Source: Bacteroidota bacterium (GTDB lineage Bacteria > Bacteroidota > Bacteroidia > Bacteroidales > P3). From it: a stretch of 64,000 nucleotides of DNA. Location: assembly GCA_023415495.1 (NCBI GenBank), contig JAEZKK010000018.1:62001-126000 (forward strand), given 5' to 3'. Under the pieces are notes generated by a model. The model searched no databases, was not told the origin of the DNA, and was given only the letters and a program-made list of their open reading frames with translations. Positions 36,439 to 44,162 of the stretch are shown here, piece after piece. Numbering within the stretch: the stretch's first letter is position 1; each line of letters begins with the position of its first letter. Both the position numbers and the translations under genes were made by a program.

Positions 36439-39215
36439 GTTGTTGCTTATACGCAAAAATACAAAATTGAAAGCAATTCACAACACTGACATAACCGCAA
36501 TGATATAGCCGTGTGTTGTTGCTTATACGCAAAAATACAAAATTGAAAGCAATTCACAACATTAGCGATACTCATAATGTTACTATTAAGTTGTTGCTTA
36601 TACGCAAAAATACAAAATTGAAAGCAATTCACAACTTCATTGCTGGAGGCTCATTATAGCCTCCTGTTGTTGCTTATACGCAAAAATACAAAATTGAAAG
36701 CAATTCACAACGCAGCAAGTGCAGTGTACAAGGTTCAGTTTGTTGTTGCTTATACGCAAAAATACAAAATTGAAAGCAATTCACAACCAAGTTTAAATTA
36801 TCATTTAGGTACTGACTGTTGTTGCTTATACGCAAAAATACAAAATTGAAAGCAATTCACAACTCTGTTAAGAACGTAAAAGACCAAGAGAACGTTGTTG
36901 CTTATACGCAAAAATACAAAATTGAAAGCAATTCACAACGTGGCTGGTAGAATGATGCAGGAGAATAGGTTGTTGCTTATACGCAAAAATACAAAATTGA
37001 AAGCAATTCACAACCATTAATAAAATCACATTGACAATAGAAATGTTGTTGCTTATACGCAAAAATACAAAATTGAAAGCAATTCACAACGGTGCTTCGA
37101 TCTTAGTAATTTAGTTTAAGGTTGTTGCTTATACGCAAAAATACAAAATTGAAAGCAATTCACAACGTGCCTGGAACTACCGAAAATCCTCCCGTTGTTG
37201 TTGCTTATACGCAAAAATACAAAATTGAAAGCAATTCACAACCATACGCAAGGACAGAATGCTAATAGTATTGTTGTTGCTTATACGCAAAAATACAAAA
37301 TTGAAAGCAATTCACAACTACTCAATAAGAAATAACAAACTTTTAATAGTTGTTGCTTATACGCAAAAATACAAAATTGAAAGCAATTCACAACTGCCAA
37401 TGGCATTCCCAGTACAAACAAGATGTTGTTGCTTATACGCAAAAATACAAAATTGAAAGCAATTCACAACACTTCTTTACACATAACAGGGTATAATTTA
37501 GTTGTTGCTTATACGCAAAAATACAAAATTGAAAGCAATTCACAACTACCGCAGCTAAGGTAAAAGGGAGTATAGCGTTGTTGCTTATACGCAAAAATAC
37601 AAAATTGAAAGCAATTCACAACCATAATATAATTCTATTTGTAATTTCATCCGTTGTTGCTTATACGCAAAAATACAAAATTGAAAGCAATTCACAACGG
37701 GTTAAAGACTGCCATAATGGACATGACCGTTGTTGCTTATACGCAAAAATACAAAATTGAAAGCAATTCACAACTTAAATAATTAGAGAGTGCAAGAAGG
37801 TTCAGTTGTTGCTTATACGCAAAAATACAAAATTGAAAGCAATTCACAACTGTGTTTTTGTATCATATTTGTAATTTTTAGTTGTTGCTTATACGCAAAA
37901 ATACAAAAATGAAAGCAATTCACAACTATATGATATGTTTATATATCCTAAAGTAAGTTGTTGCTTATACGCAAAAATACAAAATTGAAAGCAATTCACA
38001 ACAAATTAATCATTAACATTATTATCTATGCGTTGTTGCTTATACGCAAAAATACAAAATTGAAAGCAATTCACAACACGGAAGATATCAATATTCAAAC
38101 TATTACAGTTGTTGCTTATACGCAAAAATACAAAATTGAAAGCAATTCACAACCAAAGGATGTTTTATGTTCTTGGAAGTAGTGTTGTTGCTTATACGCA
38201 AAAATACAAAATTGAAAGCAATTCACAACGTGATGAATAAATTAGTTCCAAAGCAATTTGTTGTTGCTTATACGCAAAAATACAAAATTGAAAGCAATTC
38301 ACAACGTGGGCGAAGCCCACGACCAAACGACAAAAGTTGTTGCTTATACGCAAAAATACAAAATTGAAAGCAATTCACAACTAATGAATAGCAATGTATA
38401 TAAGGTCATAGGTTGTTGCTTATACGCAAAAATACAAAATTGAAAGCAATTCACAACATCAACAAATCCACTATCAAAACTAATAGTGTTGTTGCTTATA
38501 CGCAAAAATACAAAATTGAAAGCAATTCACAACGTATTGTCCTCTGGTTTCTTACATAATGAGTTGTTGCTTATACGCAAAAATACAAAATTGAAAGCAA
38601 TTCACAACGAATGGGATATTACTACTAACACTTCTGCAGTTGTTGCTTATACGCAAAAATACAAAATTGAAAGCAATTCACAACATAGAGCTATTAATAT
38701 TTCTATCTCCACCCGTTGTTGCTTATATGCAAAGATACAAAATTGAAAGCAATTCACAACGGTAGGACCAAGACTAATCTTGAAGATATTGTTGTTGCTT
38801 ATATGCAAAGATACAAAATTGAAAGCAATTCACAACTCTCGTACATCTGGTACAAATGGTACTAAGTTGTTGCTTATATGCAAAGATACAAAATTGAAAG
38901 CAATTCACAACATAACTTCTTTTCCTAAATGAATTGACTTTGTTGTTGCTTATATGCAAAGATACAAAATTGAAAGCAATTCACAACGTAGCTGGCAATA
39001 TATTATCTTACGTTGCTGCTGTTGCTTATACGCAAAGATACTAAATAGAAAGCAATTCACAACTGATGGAGACCCTTATCAATCATATGAATTGCTGTTG
39101 CTTATACGCAAAGATACTAAATAGAAAGCAATTCACAAATAGATGGGTTGGGTTGAAACCAACCCATCCGCTGTTGCTTATACGCAAAGATACTAAATAG
39201 AAAGCAATTCACAAC
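36439..39215 (-). CRISPR. Type II-C CRISPR array, 37 repeats and 36 spacers
   Basis: The repeat is 46 bp, on the plus strand starting GTTGTTGCTTATACGC and ending GAAAGCAATTCACAAC; spacers are 29-30 bp. Repeats 1-30 (36439 to about 38690) are one type (one with a single change, 37881-37926). Repeats 31-34 (38715-38987) have TATGCAAAGATAC. Repeats 35-37 (39018-39215) start GCTGTTG and have GATACTAAATAG. A 38th repeat lies at 39994-40039. The anti-repeat fits the minus-strand reading, so crRNAs are transcribed towards cas2. Minus-strand repeats carry TTG, 19 nt, TATTTTTG or TATCTTTG, a promoter in each repeat. Confidence 0.97.
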
Positions 39216-39334
39216 TCCTGGGCGAGGAACTCAAGTTGACGGTTCCATAGGTCAAAATACTTAATTATTTGGTTGTGGTTAGAGTTCTTGATGTCTAAGA
39301 TTATATCTCTTATGTCCAAGAATATTTGCTTCAT
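39209..39334 (-). pseudogene. Truncated phage gene fragment (third gene of Mu-like block)
   Basis: A 41-codon frame starts at 39334 with its ATG overlapping the TGA of the preceding morphogenesis gene, a typical phage ATGA coupling. It reads M-K-Q-I-F-L-D-I-R-D and later Y-F-D-L-W-N-R-Q, then runs into the last regular CRISPR repeat, whose bases supply the stop. It resembles the start of a small tail protein that follows the G gene in Bacteroidetes Mu-like phages. The sequence is cut exactly at the repeat border. Confidence 0.55.
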
Positions 39335-39706
39335 TTTGTTTTATGTATTATGATATCTAATTTCTTTAAGATCTCTTTTTCTGTTTTTTCTGCAAGCTTA
39401 GAACTGTGAGCCATAAATTGACGTTTAGGCATTCTGAACCCTCTACCTCTACCTGCTCGAAGCCCCTCGTTATGAACTGCAGAATAAGGCAAGTCGGAAG
39501 TGATGGTGGCGGTATTGTTAGAATATTTTGCTTTTTCTTCGTTTAACTTCTTTCCATTTCTTTTTCTCAAAAGCTTCGTTCTGAAAATTCTCCTTAAAGT
39601 GGTCTATAGCCACCTTGCCAGCTATGCGTGGAGCATCCTTTTTAGCAAAGGTTTTAATCTGTATTTGAACAGCATTTAAATGTTTTTTAAATTGGTCAGG
39701 GTTCAT
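39331..39706 (-). pseudogene. Phage virion morphogenesis (Mu G-like) gene, frameshifted
   Basis: Two overlapping frames together make one gene. Codons from 39706 give M-N-P-D-Q-F-K-K-H-L and D-H-F-K-E-N-F-Q-N to about 39550. A second frame continues with T-I-T-S-D-L-P-Y-S-A-V-H-N-E-G and M-P-K-R-Q-F-M to 39331. This is the pattern of the phage virion morphogenesis family (PF05069 type), with a frameshift and an internal deletion around 39520-39570 relative to the usual 150-180 residues. Not functional as it stands. Confidence 0.7.
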
Positions 39707-39722
39707 TTTTTTATTTTTTACT

Positions 39723-39830
39723 TGACTTTTTGTGTTTTATGTTGTATCTTTGCAAATAGAATGAGAGAGTTATTACAGCAGAGGACTAAATAAACCTTTT
39801 GTGATGAGTAATTTTCTCATTCTATTTTTC
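39723..39830 (+). ncRNA. Possible small transcript inside the phage block (promoter plus terminator)
   Basis: TTG (39723-39725), 20-nt spacer, TATCTTTG (39746-39753), then AGAATGAGA (39759-39767) pairing with TCTCATTCT (39816-39824) followed by ATTTTT. It runs against the phage genes, in the gap between the F-like and G-like fragments. Its promoter resembles those of the tandem units at 40.04-40.54 kb, but the AGCT-GTGAT-AGCT hairpin is missing. Confidence 0.4.
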
Positions 39831-39993
39831 TGAGATAGCATACAGCCAATATGTTCCATTTATATGCTCTCGAACATTAAGCAACCACACTTTTTCACTA
39901 AACTTTATTTCCCACTTGCAGTTCCATAGGTTGCCAGGGAAATTATCTTTCCAAAATGGATGGTCAGCTGGTAGGACTTTTCCGTAGAATAAA
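39823..39993 (-). pseudogene. 3' fragment of Mu F-like phage head morphogenesis gene
   Basis: About 57 codons, open at the 5' side into the CRISPR repeat at 39994 and ending in TAG at 39823. It includes V-L-P-A-D-H-P-F-W and F-P-G-N-L-W-N-C-K-W, matching the conserved H-P-F-W...N-G-W-N-C-x-C segment of Mu F-like minor head proteins. The upstream part of the gene is missing; the repeat replaces it. Confidence 0.6.
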
Positions 39994-40039
39994 GCTGTTG
40001 CTTATACGCAAAGATACTAAATAGAAAGCAATTCACATC
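39994..40039 (-). CRISPR. Isolated CRISPR repeat beyond the phage block
   Basis: 46 bp, identical to repeat 37 except the second-last base (T for A). It belongs to the oldest repeat type and still contains minus-strand TATCTTTG. It shows that the array once extended at least to here. Confidence 0.93.
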
Positions 40040-40094
40040 TTTTTATAGGTTTTTAACTTGACAAGGGGTTTGGTTTGTTGTATATTTGCAATGT

Positions 40095-40199
40095 TTTTAT
40101 AATCAAATAAATTACTTTTCTCAAAGCTGTGATAGCTTAGTTAGTTAAATTTTTTTTGCATGTCTGAAAGGGGATCTTAGTTGATTCCCTTCTTTTTTT
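40095..40199 (+). ncRNA. Tandem small-RNA-like unit 1
   Basis: Promoter TTG (40058-40060), 20 nt, TATATTTG (40081-40088), inside a conserved block starting at 40041. A hairpin AAGCT-GTGAT-AGCTT is at 40124-40138. The terminator stem GAAAGGGGATC/GATTCCCTTC (40166-40192, one bulged A) ends in TTTTTTT. Predicted length about 105 nt. No open frame of useful size. The start is estimated from the promoter. Confidence 0.55.
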
Positions 40200-40306
40200 G
40201 TCTTATTACTTTTTTCGTTTGTTTATTAATGAGTTATTTGTTCCCTAAAAAGTTTTATAGGTTTTTAACTTGACAAAGGGTTTGGTTTGTTGTATCTTTG
40301 CATTAT

Positions 40307-40378
40307 GATATTATAGCTGTGACAGCTATTTGGGTTAATAAATAAAAAAGAGAAAGGAGGGGCAACCCTCCTTTTGTT
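40307..40378 (+). ncRNA. Tandem small-RNA-like unit 2
   Basis: Promoter TTG (40270-40272), 20 nt, TATCTTTG (40293-40300), in a conserved block starting at 40253. Hairpin ATAGCT-GTGAC-AGCTAT (40313-40329). The terminator AAAGGAGGG/CCCTCCTTT with GCAA loop (40353-40375) is followed by a short T-rich stretch. About 72 nt. The hairpin stem shows a compensatory change relative to unit 1 (outer A-T to T-A). Confidence 0.55.
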
Positions 40379-40454
40379 GTTTTTAAGTGTTGTTGTTTTA
40401 TGTGTCATTGAAGTTTTATAGGTTTTTAACTTGACAAAGGGGTTTGGTTTTTAT

Positions 40455-40538
40455 TTATTATAGCTGGGATAGCTACATAATTAATTAAATTATATTAAAC
40501 TGATGAGAGAAGGAGTGTGTTTTTACTCCTTCTTTTTT
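40455..40538 (+). ncRNA. Tandem small-RNA-like unit 3 (promoter decayed)
   Basis: The conserved block restarts at 40414 with TTG at 40431-40433, but the -7 position reads TATTTATT and not TAnnTTTG, as if about 20 nt were deleted. Hairpin TAGCT-GGGAT-AGCTA (40460-40474). Terminator AGAAGGAGT (40508-40516)/ACTCCTTCT (40525-40533) with a long T-run. Structure kept, transcription doubtful. Confidence 0.45.
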
Positions 40539-40558
40539 TTGTCTTTGATTTGTTAATA

Positions 40559-40640
40559 AAACTAACTCTTAGATCTATTTTTCTATCTCTTAGATCTGTT
40601 TTTCTATCTCTAAGAGTTAGTAATCTGTCTCTTAGCTCTG
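40559..40640. repeat. Dispersed palindromic element, copy 3
   Basis: CTAACTCTTAGA (40562-40573) pairs perfectly with TCTAAGAGTTAG (40609-40620). Between and after them TATCTCTTAGATCTG-like units repeat. It lies in the gap downstream of the VapE-type gene. Confidence 0.7.
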
Positions 40641-40688
40641 TTTCTCTCTGATTTATCTTTTCTTTTATGCAATTGATTTTATATTTTA

Positions 40689-40842
40689 GAGTAGGGGTTA
40701 GTAGTAGGAGTAGGGGTTATTTTGAGTTTTTAAAGTCTATTCGCTTTTTATTGTTTTCTTGGTTTTTGGTGGGATATATTGTTTTGAGTAAATATGTTTA
40801 AAATCGTGTTTTAACCCCTACTCCTACAATAAACCCCTACTC
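40689..40842. repeat. 31-nt inverted repeats with GAGTAGGGGTT units; possible origin
   Basis: The left arm 40689-40719 and the right arm 40812-40842 are complementary at 28 of 31 positions. Each arm holds two copies of AGTAGGGGTT. They frame a T-rich 92-nt stretch and lie within 50 nt of the end of a replication-type helicase gene, an arrangement compatible with iterons or a plasmid/ICE origin. Function is inferred only from this setting. Confidence 0.5.
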
Positions 40843-40888
40843 GGTTAGGGCAGGGGTAATATTGAAAAGAGGAAAGTATCAAATTAGC

Positions 40889-42934
40889 TTATACTATAAT
40901 TTCGTCTTTTTTGTTGTCTCGGTTCTTTTCTATGTCCGATTTCTCGCTTAATAGGTATTTCTTACATCCATTCGACTTCCTAACTTCTAATTTTAGTCTG
41001 CTTAATGCTCTTCCTATCTTTAGTGTGTTTATCTCTTTTTGATTGATAATATGCTTCCTTTGGATGATATCTAATACTTCTGTGCTTGTGTAATATTGAG
41101 GTCTATTATGTGTTGAGGTGTCCTCTTCAGATTCTGGGAAGTTGAAATTAAGGTTGAGCATCTCTAATACAGGGTCTGTTGTTACAAATTCTTCGTTTTT
41201 CTTCTTTCTCTTCTCTATATCTTCTTTTGTTTCCCAATACTTGAAATTATCCTTATGCAATGCAAGTGCTTGTGCATAGACTAAGTCTATATCTATTTCT
41301 GCTTCATAGTCTATTTCAGTCATCTCATGTGCCCAAAATCTTCTTTCTCCCTCTTCTCCGCTAAGGAATTGTTTGTCGTTGAGTGTTGCAATAAATGAAG
41401 CGTTTCTTACGAACTTTTTCTGTTCCTTTCCAAAATGTTCTCTTTCTTGGATGGAATCTCTTGTGATAACTTCTTTTACGTCGTTAAATTCATTTCTATT
41501 GTATTTTGATAGCTCTTCTATACTTATTAGAAAATTCTGAGATAGTTTGAAGTTAGTGTCCTTATGTCTTAGTGTTAATGGGCTTTGGGTGAAATAGTCC
41601 TCCCATTCCTTAGGTACTAAGAGTTTGATAAATGATGTTTTACCTATCCCTTCTTTTCCTAATAGAACAAGGCAATAATGATTTATAGTCTTAGGATTTA
41701 ATAGTGTTGCTACTATTGCTACTAAGTATTTTTTCAAATCTTCTTTCCATTCTTCCTGGTTGGTGGTCTTGACCTTGTCGGCTAATTGTTCTATATAATC
41801 CACTCCATCCCAAGTGGGCAATGAGTTTAGCTTTTGGGTAAAGGGGTTGAACTTCTCTACCTCGTTGGTCTTTAGAATCCTGCTAATGCTTATTTTGCGA
41901 GCTTTCTCGTTATGGTTTGTGATATAGGAATAGATAGTATTATCCATAATCAAATCGTATGTTACCCAAGTTTTTTTGTCTGATTCTTTATCTAATATCT
42001 CAAAACAATTCATTATATCGTTAAATCTTATCTCAAATCGCTTGTGAAAGAGTTCGAGTATAGCATGGTTGGAGGTTTCTCCTGTGTTGATAATTATGTC
42101 TTTCTTGGTATTGTTTTTTCTTTTAGCTTTCTTGGATGTAGAGGCTGATTTTAATGTTTTTTCAAATTCCTCATTACCTAATCCGCTGTACTTGCTATTA
42201 GAAAACTCTCTTATTGTTCCCTTGTCATACCCTGCTGCAAAAGCCTTTTGACAAAAACCATAGAGAGAGTTATTCCTATTGCCTTCTTGGTTAGGGCTCT
42301 CGATTATATGATTTTCGTATATCTCCATTAGTTTATCCTCGTCAATGCTAAAACATTGAGAATCCTTGTTGTAATATGCCTCTGGGTCATGGCTTAAAAA
42401 ACATAGCCTTGGGATATCCTTAACCGATGGGTCGGATTTGATAGAGTATTCCCCTTCAAAATAATTGCTAATTTGATTAAACTTATCAGCATAGTATTTC
42501 GATAGCTTCTCATACTCCTTGTTCTCCAACATTTTTTCTACCTTCTCGTCTTTCTTAATTTTTACAAAGACTTTCAATCCATCACCGCTTGGGGAGGTAA
42601 ACATAAGGTTAACTAATTTGTCTTTCTTTAGCCTCTCCTTAATGCGATTAATCTTTTGAGGATTTCCAATATGGTCGAAGTCCATCCCGCAAACATATTC
42701 AAAGGTATTGATGTTTTCGAGGGTTCTCCTGCCATTAAATGTGGCAGCATAGGTGAAGGCTGGTAGAGACTTTTTTAGCTCCTCATATTGCTTTTTATCC
42801 CCATTTGCCTTAGCTTCTCTTATCTTCTCAACTTTTACTTTGTTAGTTGGTGCGATAATCATATTAACTAATGCCCTCGAATCTAAATAAGTACTTGGAG
42901 TTGTAAGATTAAAAAATAAATTTACTTTATTCAT
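40889..42934 (-). CDS. VapE/VirE-type primase-helicase with BT4734-like N-terminal domain
   Basis: 681 aa. The N-terminal third matches the BT4734-like/VirE_N domain (G-M-D-F-D-H-I and S-P-S-G-D-G-L-K-V-F-V segments). The C-terminal part is the VirE/VapE P-loop ATPase, with Walker A G-K-E-G-I-G-K-T-S (about residues 424-432), acidic I-S-I-E-E-L and a sensor-like F-I-A-T-L-N-D. Such proteins serve replication of phages, conjugative elements and islands. It overlaps the upstream HTH gene by 8 nt. No integrase or mobilisation gene is nearby, so the element looks like a remnant. Confidence 0.85.
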   Translation of the reverse strand: MNKVNLFFNLTTPSTYLDSRALVNMIIAPTNKVKVEKIREAKANGDKKQYEELKKSLPAFTYAATFNGRRTLENINTFEYVCGMDFDHIGNPQKINRIKERLKKDKLVNLMFTSPSGDGLKVFVKIKKDEKVEKMLENKEYEKLSKYYADKFNQISNYFEGEYSIKSDPSVKDIPRLCFLSHDPEAYYNKDSQCFSIDEDKLMEIYENHIIESPNQEGNRNNSLYGFCQKAFAAGYDKGTIREFSNSKYSGLGNEEFEKTLKSASTSKKAKRKNNTKKDIIINTGETSNHAILELFHKRFEIRFNDIMNCFEILDKESDKKTWVTYDLIMDNTIYSYITNHNEKARKISISRILKTNEVEKFNPFTQKLNSLPTWDGVDYIEQLADKVKTTNQEEWKEDLKKYLVAIVATLLNPKTINHYCLVLLGKEGIGKTSFIKLLVPKEWEDYFTQSPLTLRHKDTNFKLSQNFLISIEELSKYNRNEFNDVKEVITRDSIQEREHFGKEQKKFVRNASFIATLNDKQFLSGEEGERRFWAHEMTEIDYEAEIDIDLVYAQALALHKDNFKYWETKEDIEKRKKKNEEFVTTDPVLEMLNLNFNFPESEEDTSTHNRPQYYTSTEVLDIIQRKHIINQKEINTLKIGRALSRLKLEVRKSNGCKKYLLSEKSDIEKNRDNKKDEIIV

Positions 42935-43130
42935 CCGTCTTGGTTTTATATTTATTAATTATTAATTCTGCAATTTCTTCTATTTCCTCTAAGGTATATC
43001 TTCTTTTCTTAACCTGGGTCAATAGTCCGAACTCTTTTCTCAATCGATATAGGGTTGATTGAGAGATTTGTAGCTCCCTAAGCACATCTTTCTGTGTGTA
43101 TCTTGGGATTTTTTTGTTTTCAATAATCAT
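42927..43130 (-). CDS. Small helix-turn-helix protein (MerR/excisionase-like)
   Basis: 67 aa. Y-T-Q-K-D-V-L-R-E-L-Q-I-S-Q-S-T-L-Y-R-L-R is a helix-turn-helix of the HTH_17/MerR type, followed by R-R-Y-T-L-E-E-I-E-E-I. Such small proteins commonly sit before BT4734/VapE-type genes in Bacteroidetes mobile elements as excisionase or regulator. A minus-strand TAATTTTG box is at 43185-43192. Confidence 0.75.
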   Translation of the reverse strand: MIIENKKIPRYTQKDVLRELQISQSTLYRLRKEFGLLTQVKKRRYTLEEIEEIAELIINKYKTKTDE

Positions 43131-43610
43131 ATTTGGTTTTTTATTTATTTGATTTGTGTTGCACTTTTCAATATCAATGTATTACAAAATTACAAATAAT
43201 CTTTGAAACACATTAGCTTGTTTTTAATGAATTTCAAACAAGTTTTCAACAACTAATGTTATTAACATACTAAAAGAGCTGATAACAAAATAGATATAAT
43301 ATGATTTATATTTAGTTTATTTATTTATTTTAGCATTGTTTATAATCTATTTTATTTATAAAATTCCACAACCAGCAAATAAATCAAAGACAAAGATATT
43401 CTTATTAATTCAAGTGAAGTCAAGTAAAGTCAAACGTATATATATCAATGATATATCAAATAATATTCGTATCTTTGTAAATAGAAATTAAGGGGGTATT
43501 TAATGATGTTTTTGAATTAAAATCCGGAGTTTATTCCAAGATATTGAATTAATATATTAACCTGATTTCTATAAATTATATTAGTTACAAACCATTAAAA
43601 AAGTAAAGTT
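43131..43610. other. 480-bp intergenic region with HU promoter
   Basis: Very AT-rich and no gene seen. It contains a minus-strand -7 box for the HTH gene (43185-43192), an AAGTCAAGTAAAGTCAAA direct-repeat stretch near 43415-43435, and a plus-strand TATCTTTG at 43470-43477 that would give the HU-like gene a leader of about 130 nt. It probably marks the border between the element remnant and the chromosome proper. Confidence 0.5.
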
Positions 43611-44039
43611 ATGGCTATCAGTTATGTAAGAGTTAAGCGTAATATTCACACTGGGTTCAATCCAGGAGATAAATACCTTGCTCAAATTTTTAGAAATGCA
43701 GACGTAAGTATGGATGAATTGTGTACAGAGATTACACAAAGCACTACTGTCTCTTATCCAGATGCATTAGCATGTTTAAAAGCTTTGGAAATCAATATTT
43801 CAAGGCATATATTAGCAGGGCGTGCAGTTAAGTTCAACCTCTTAGGCTCCTTTATCCCTGGCATTCAAGCCAAGGCAATGGATACTTTGGAGGAAGTTGA
43901 TGCAAGTACTATCTCAAAGGCAAGATGTAAGTTTTTCCCATCTCCAGCCTTTATGAAAGACTTAGCAAAGACCTCATTTGTTCTTAGAGATATTGAGGTT
44001 AAGGGATATCAACCAGTTACTACTACAACTACTCCGTAA
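43611..44039 (+). CDS. HU-family DNA-binding protein (Bacteroidetes type)
   Basis: 142 aa. M-A-I-S-Y-V-R-V-K-R-N-I-H-T-G, the Y-P-D-A-L-A-C-L-K-A-L-E helix and G-R-A-V-K-F-N-L-L-G-S-F-I-P-G mark the HU-like family of Bacteroidetes with a C-terminal extension ending in a threonine run. Nucleoid-associated; differs clearly from the second HU-like protein at 3498. Confidence 0.82.
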   Translation: MAISYVRVKRNIHTGFNPGDKYLAQIFRNADVSMDELCTEITQSTTVSYPDALACLKALEINISRHILAGRAVKFNLLGSFIPGIQAKAMDTLEEVDASTISKARCKFFPSPAFMKDLAKTSFVLRDIEVKGYQPVTTTTTP

Positions 44040-44129
44040 GACTTTTAAATTTTAATTTTTAAGTTTCAAATTGGGGGGCATTTAATTATGCTCCCTTTTT
44101 TGTTTTCCCTTTTTTTCGCTTAAAATAAT

Positions 44130-44137
44130 TATCTTTG
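44130..44137 (+). promoter_or_regulatory. -7 element TATCTTTG before the glycosyltransferase operon
   Basis: A perfect TAnnTTTG element followed by CA, 26 nt before the ATG at 44163. No -33 box at standard spacing. Confidence 0.5.
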
Positions 44138-44162
44138 CAAATTGAACTGAATAATAATTTTT

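Larger units (their letters stand above)
39216..39993. mobile_element. Mu-like phage DNA block enclosed by two CRISPR repeats
   Basis: 778 bp between repeat 37 (ends 39215) and a further repeat (39994-40039) that differs from it at one position. On the minus strand it reads F-type gene 3' end, G-type gene, start of a third gene, the order found in Mu-like phages. It occupies the position of a spacer. It could be a giant captured segment, a phage insertion into an old spacer followed by deletion, or the product of recombination. Confidence 0.7.

Noticed and set aside
36447..38959. Many open frames of 60-86 codons on both strands inside the CRISPR array
   Set aside because: They are created by the 46-bp repeat itself and share its translated sequence; they are not genes.
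40041..40540. The tandem units as extra tracrRNAs or anti-repeats
   Set aside because: No stretch complementary to any of the three repeat types was found in them.
40041..40540. The tandem units as genes for small peptides
   Set aside because: ATG codons after the promoters are followed by stops within a few codons and no frame is shared by the three copies.
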